From: Selaginella moellendorffii
Taxonomy: Eukaryota > Streptophyta > Lycopodiopsida > Selaginellales > Selaginellaceae
Length of the DNA stretch: 29,902 bases
Reading direction: 5' to 3'
Assembly (NCBI RefSeq): GCF_000143415.4
Contig: NW_003314493.1
Coordinates: 1-29,902, forward strand
Part shown: positions 27,076 to 29,902 of the stretch, in pieces
Numbering within the stretch: the first letter of the stretch is position 1
Layout: every line of letters begins with the position of its first letter
Translations under genes and position numbers: made by a program
The notes under the pieces: generated by a model
The model's input: only the letters and a program-made list of their open reading frames with translations
Told to the model about the DNA's origin: nothing
Database searches by the model: none

Positions 27076-27760
27076 ATTCCTTAAAAAAAATAAACCTTTG
27101 CCTTTACATCTGTGCCTTTACTCTTTGATTTCTGATGTTGAAGCATCTGAAGCTTTTATGCAGAAATTGTTAGAGTCTAGAACAATGGACTGGATCTTTG
27201 CAGGGGAACATTTGAAAGAACCCAGCACTTGAGGTGATATGCTCATTAAAGTTTGTGATTTGTTTATCTTTTTTTAGGCACTTCAAGCATTGACTTACAT
27301 GGGAACTTTCATTGATGGGGGCAACGATTCCATTGAATATATTCCTAACCTTTCAACATCAGAAGGTTTGTAAATCAGCTGTTTACAAACATTCCTAATT
27401 CTCCCACTAATGTATTACATACCTGGAAAGAGATGTGTATAATTGCATTGCATGGATCACACTGCTTCATATACTCCAATCAAATATACAGGCCTGCTGT
27501 GTGTGGATTGTTGAGGCACGTTCGTGAAAAAAACTCATGGATTATGACATACTCTACTTGCGCAGATAACTACAACTTAATGTTCTGCTCAGCAAGCAGC
27601 CAGAAGAATATCTGGTCTGTCTCTAGAGATTGCAAAGTTGTGTAATGGTCCAAGATGACAGAACTGAAGCCAAAGTGATAGATGTTTACAATATCAATGT
27701 GCCTTTCATTGGTGATCCAATGAACACTAGAGTGCATATCCTTCAAGGTTAATGTAATTA
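27076..27760 (+). other. Further exon-like scraps, unrecognised
   Basis: After a TTTTTTTAG acceptor at 27277 comes ALQALTYMGTFIDGGNDSIE, ending at a GAAG|GTTTGT-like donor near 27366. Later pieces are RPAVCGLLRHVREKNSWIMT (27490-27640) and VIDVYNINVPFIGDPMNTRV (27678-27745). They probably continue the unrecognised gene upstream. The frames do not join cleanly. Confidence 0.3.
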
Positions 27761-28057
27761 CAGAATATGTATTTAAAAATCATGATATAGAAAAGGCTGA
27801 ACTTCTTCTTACAATCAAGTAAGCTTTCCCACACTTTCATATTCAAAACCTTTAACATAACCACCTATGAAATCTCATGCTTGAATATTTCTTTGTTAAT
27901 ATAAAAGAAACAATATAAACGAAAAGCCAAGAACTGAAATATATATGACACTCCCAGATTTTTCTTCTGATATTTCTTTTATAAAAAAATAAACACAAAT
28001 GTAAAGCACTACGACTACTAATATTAGTTTTGTCTAAATACATTACAAATTAGTTAT
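27761..28057. other. AT-rich spacer, no gene seen
   Basis: Only short low-complexity ORFs are found here. Confidence 0.7.
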
Positions 28058-28082
28058 TTAGTTACAAATTGTTTGTAACTAA
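28058..28082. repeat. Perfect inverted repeat (11-nt arms, 3-nt loop)
   Basis: TTAGTTACAAA, loop TTG, then TTTGTAACTAA. Its right half overlaps a 20-bp motif repeated at 28913-28932. Confidence 0.9.
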
Positions 28083-28932
28083 TTACATTATGTATGTATG
28101 TATATAACATTTTTAATTTTTTTTCTCTGTTTCATGTTAAGGGACAGAGTTCTAAGACGCTGAGATGCCATATAAGAACATCAGGGGCCACTGCTACCGA
28201 TGGTCTTTTCATGCCAAGGTGAGACACAAAGGGAAACTTGTATTCTTTGAAACAGGCACAGCTTGGTGTGTTATGTCAGTTGCTGTTGCCGATGCATAAA
28301 GTTCCAAAATACATATTGTTGGGTTTGGCATGAATGCAAAGCATCTTTCATGATATTGAGCAAGGCAGTGTCTATATATTTTCAGGGAACAGTGGTATAC
28401 AACACTCTAAACCAGCATATACACCATATAAATCAAATTGGGAGATAAAAGCAAGCAAGACTATGGAGATCAAGTGTGTAGAGGACGATCTACGTATTCC
28501 AAATGTTGTTCTTAATAGAATGAGTGTTTTAGATGCTTCTAAGCTCGGCCAAGAGACATTTATAGACGTGATTGGTGGTGTAATGTGGAATAGACAAACA
28601 TTTCTCCTAAGGATTCTGGAGCATTCATGAGAAGGAGGATGCTTTCTTTGAGTGATGAATCAGGCCACAGTATAGACATGTGTCTGTGGGATTCAAAGGC
28701 CGAAGATGAAGGTTCAGAAATCGAGGAGAAACCTGGACGAGGGCAGAAGCCTACTGTATGCCTGAAGGGCAGCCGGATTTCAGATTACAATGGCAAGTCT
28801 ATTTCAGTCACAGGTGGCTCTACCCTTTTAGTTGATCCTGAATTAGAAGATGTCTCATGGCTGTGTGAATGGATGGTTGCTAGCTACAACCAATACTTAG
28901 TTAATTTAAACAGTTTTTAACTAATTACATTA
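28071..28932. repeat. 20-bp direct repeats flanking the RPA70 + strand piece
   Basis: GTTTGTAACTAATTACATTA at 28071-28090 and GTTTTTAACTAATTACATTA at 28913-28932 match at 19 of 20 positions and bracket the fragment closely. Confidence 0.8.
28163..28920 (+). pseudogene. RPA1: RPA70 (replication protein A large subunit) DBD-A/DBD-B part
   Basis: RPA70 is the main single-strand-DNA-binding subunit of RPA in replication, repair and recombination. The DBD-A region is recognisable but broken: RWSFHAKVRHKGKL near 28185, then QSIFHDIEQGSVYIFSG near 28338-28388. The linker (MEIKCVEDDLRIPNVVLNRM, then ETFIDVIGGV) is well kept. DBD-B follows after an ATG at 28627 (LSLSDESGHSIDMCLWDSKA, GQKPTVCLKGSRISDYNGKS, GSTLLVDPELEDVSWL). 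Frames change at least twice, near 28380 and 28610. After SWLCEW near 28892 the similarity stops and the ORF runs into AT-rich DNA. The expected DBD-C does not follow on this strand but lies inverted downstream. Confidence 0.85.
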
Positions 28933-29103
28933 TTACAAATTGTTTTAATCATTCATCAACTTCTACACAACATTAGTTTTGAAAGCTCCAGCTTGGCTTA
29001 TACTTAGAAACTTGATACCACACACAACAAATTATAAAACAATAGTAGAAAGAAATAAAACATACTTTTTGTTTTCTCACACATTTTTTCTTTTAAGTGT
29101 CAA
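28933..29103. other. AT-rich DNA between the two RPA70 pieces
   Basis: No coding sequence is recognised. Confidence 0.6.
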
Positions 29104-29595
29104 GACCAACTATAATTTTTTGGTATCTCTGTAGCTCTCGAGCTTGCAACGAATCTTCAGATTGTACATCTTTGATCAAATAGAGTCCATTACGGTTGAA
29201 AAAACAGTATAATCATCATCTTGTAGCGCAGCCAGCTTACATGCAGGCATATCTACAATTTCATTAGCATCATCAAATGCAACCGCCTATATATGTCCAG
29301 TGCTGTCCAGAATACACAAGTGTAGTGCATATTTGAAGTGAATATCTCCAGAATCAGTGTCACAAGAGTTGCATTGCCACATACTTTCCAAAACCTGAGT
29401 AACCTTCTAGCCACATTGGCTTCCATTGACAACCTTCACGCATGCTGGGTAATAGAAGTCACCAGTCTGGAATTCTTTCACTGACACAATAACATGAAAA
29501 ATAGCAGAGGACTTGGAAACCTTCAGGTTGATAGACAACATCTCAGATACTGTCTTTGTACCAGAAATCACTGCTTTAGAAGAAGAGTTGGTCAC
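29104..29595 (-). pseudogene. RPA1: RPA70 C-terminal DBD-C part, inverted and broken
   Basis: The - strand encodes KTVSEMLSINLK, then DFYYPACVKVVNGSQCG with the first zinc cysteines and WQCNSCD with the second pair. This is the CX4-8C...CX2C ribbon inside OB-fold C of RPA70. HFKYALHLCILDSTGHI, AFDDANEIVDMPACKLAALQ and MYNLKIRCKLESYRDTKKL follow in family order. Stops interrupt the frame at 29407-29409, 29287-29289, 29175-29177 and 29110-29112, so no full domain can be made. The DBD-A/B part of the same protein type lies on the + strand just upstream. The two make a head-to-head arrangement of one gene's 3' ends. Confidence 0.85.
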
Positions 29596-29629
29596 ATGGA
29601 CAAATATGGTTGTGCAAACATTGCTACAG

Positions 29630-29902
29630 AATAGATTTAATAAATAAAATTTTTGTTACATATAAATATGTGAATTAATAAATAATTTTAAATATTAAAA
29701 TATAATATTATCACTAATGTATAATTTTAATACAGTATTATATTATTATCACTAAAATTATCAATAATTTAATATAAATATTATAATATGCATCTAGCTT
29801 AATAATATAATTTCAATTTTAGTACATAGACTAATTTTTTATTTCTAAAACTGAGTCTATGATATAGATCATACGAAATATGGTAGGTCATATAGAGTAG
29901 AA
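29630..29902. other. Very AT-rich terminal stretch
   Basis: TAATATTAT-type sequence similar in style to 20500-20790. No gene is seen, and no Helitron hairpin is found before the window ends. Confidence 0.65.

Overview
This is nuclear plant DNA, and it looks most like a small-genome lycophyte such as Selaginella (inference, no database search). The gene remnants are plant-type: a purple acid phosphatase, an AAE-type acyl-activating enzyme, an SGR2-like DDHD phospholipase and RPA70. Their inferred GT-AG introns are very short (about 50-100 nt). I see no confidently intact host gene. The window is mostly transposons and broken gene pieces, with one 220-base assembly gap.

Layout. (1) 1-882: the 3' end of a Ty3/gypsy element on the + strand, with integrase tail, polypurine tract and a 233-bp LTR. 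(2) 1240-8770: a young, essentially full-length Ty3/gypsy chromovirus on the - strand. It has two 1148-bp LTRs with only four differences seen by eye, a GCAAA target duplication, an initiator-tRNA-Met-like primer site, and a gag-pol-chromodomain frame broken by two intron-like insertions and one stop codon. A histone-H3-fold remnant sits just beside it. (3) 10208-14461: a nearly complete Helitron Rep/helicase gene on the + strand with three small lesions. A short unrecognised broken ORF follows. (4) 14.8-23.9 kb: low-coding DNA with microsatellites, three DNA-level copies of a segment containing an SGR2-like DDHD phospholipase fragment, other gene-like scraps and a Helitron 3' terminus at 20805-20831. 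(5) 24.0-26.0 kb: the 3' portions of a purple acid phosphatase (+) and an acyl-activating enzyme (-), lying tail to tail. (6) 26.2-29.9 kb: OB-fold-like exons, then an RPA70 remnant whose DBD-A/B part is on + and whose DBD-C part is on -, then AT-rich DNA.

How it fits together. Three Helitron-type 3' termini (one intact, two decayed) lie among truncated host-gene fragments, close to a near-intact Helitron transposase. This suggests, but does not prove, that Helitrons built the gene-fragment landscape by capture. The most unusual signals are the two tiny GT-AG intron-like insertions in the integrase/chromodomain half of the young retrotransposon, a tRNA-like fold in that element's 3' untranslated region, the inverted RPA70 half-gene, and the clustered Helitron ends.
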